Positions 63,907 through 64,000 of a stretch of 64,000 nt of DNA are shown here, piece after piece. Position 1 is the stretch's first letter. Each line of letters starts with the position of its first letter. The notes under the pieces are model-generated. The model made no database searches, was not told the origin of the DNA, and saw only the letters and a program-made list of their open reading frames with translations. Source of the stretch: CALOFP01 sp942492635 (lineage in GTDB: Bacteria > UBP6 > UBA1177 > CALOFP01); the NCBI GenBank assembly GCA_942492635.1, contig CALOFP010000002.1, positions 682,001 to 746,000 of the forward strand, in the 5' to 3' direction. Position numbers and translations under genes: made by a program.

Positions 63907-64000
63907 ATGATCCGTTGGATTATAGAAAAGTGCATTGAAAACAGGCTTATGGTGCTGATAACGGTTTTTATTCTCACGGCTGTCGGAATCTACGAAACAT
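63907..64000 (+). CDS. RND heavy-metal efflux pump (CusA/CzcA-like), partial
   Basis: The first 31 codons: MIRWIIEKCIENRLMVLITV plus FILTAVGIYET, the standard N-terminal helix of heavy-metal-efflux RND pumps. SD GAGGT precedes the ATG, 29 bp after the adaptor stop. It continues beyond the window. Confidence 0.9.
   Translation, partial: MIRWIIEKCIENRLMVLITVFILTAVGIYET

Overview
The window looks like the chromosome of a Gram-negative, probably anaerobic or fermentative bacterium. Outer-membrane beta-barrels, an outer-membrane efflux channel and about 14 predicted lipoproteins (mostly Ser or Gly after the lipid Cys) support a Gram-negative envelope. The electron-bifurcating transhydrogenase pair NfnAB, an iron-type alcohol dehydrogenase and a flavodoxin/ferredoxin fusion support low-oxygen metabolism. 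Asp/Ser/Glu-rich linkers after the lipobox, EGF-like modules, CGNG...ECDDGN Cys-rich repeats and CGSDGCGG motifs resemble surface proteins of Myxococcota and other former Deltaproteobacteria. That placement is inference; there is no rRNA or tRNA here to test it.

Layout. 1-8.5 kb: an HDOD protein (cut by the window edge) after a pentapeptide-repeat ion channel, an HxlR regulator, Fe-ADH behind a strong 5' hairpin, nfnAB with a clear terminator, and a frameshifted methyltransferase. 8.7-20.9 kb: a double GNAT protein, then a run of lipoproteins (extracellular nuclease, LRR-metalloprotease fusion, two paralogous small Cys-rich lipoproteins flanking a PKD lipoprotein) and an amidase. 20.9-38.6 kb is an accessory region. 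It holds a duplicated ydeI-like/NTF2-like module, an RT-less group II intron sitting inside a dispersed repeat, an AraC-type membrane regulator, EGF-bearing lipoproteins sharing an unrecognised domain, an esterase lipoprotein, a rhodanese, and a dense mosaic of short repeats ending at a GmrSD-type (DUF262/DUF1524) gene. 40.4-48.3 kb: pbpC and an alpha-2-macroglobulin lipoprotein as a two-gene operon, followed by a ~198-bp tandem repeat. 49-58.2 kb: lamin-tail lipoprotein, beta-barrels (one decayed), EFR1 protein, bTHX ribosomal protein, GrpB, DUF3160 lipoprotein, DUF2834 protein. 58.5-64 kb: an NtrC-type response regulator and histidine kinase, a well-spaced sigma-54 promoter, and a Cus/Czc-type RND metal-efflux operon that runs off the window.

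How the parts fit. The right edge reads as one circuit: a sigma-54 two-component pair next to a -24/-12 promoter that should drive a heavy-metal efflux system. The accessory region is built from repeats. The same ~150-bp element flanks both copies of the ydeI/NTF2 module, truncates one NTF2 copy, is the insertion target of the intron, and recurs intact and in pieces up to the GmrSD gene. At least five genes or gene copies are broken: two NTF2 copies, the methyltransferase, a beta-barrel paralogue and a small gene near 2.1 kb.

Family assignments rest on motif recognition by eye; no database search was run.
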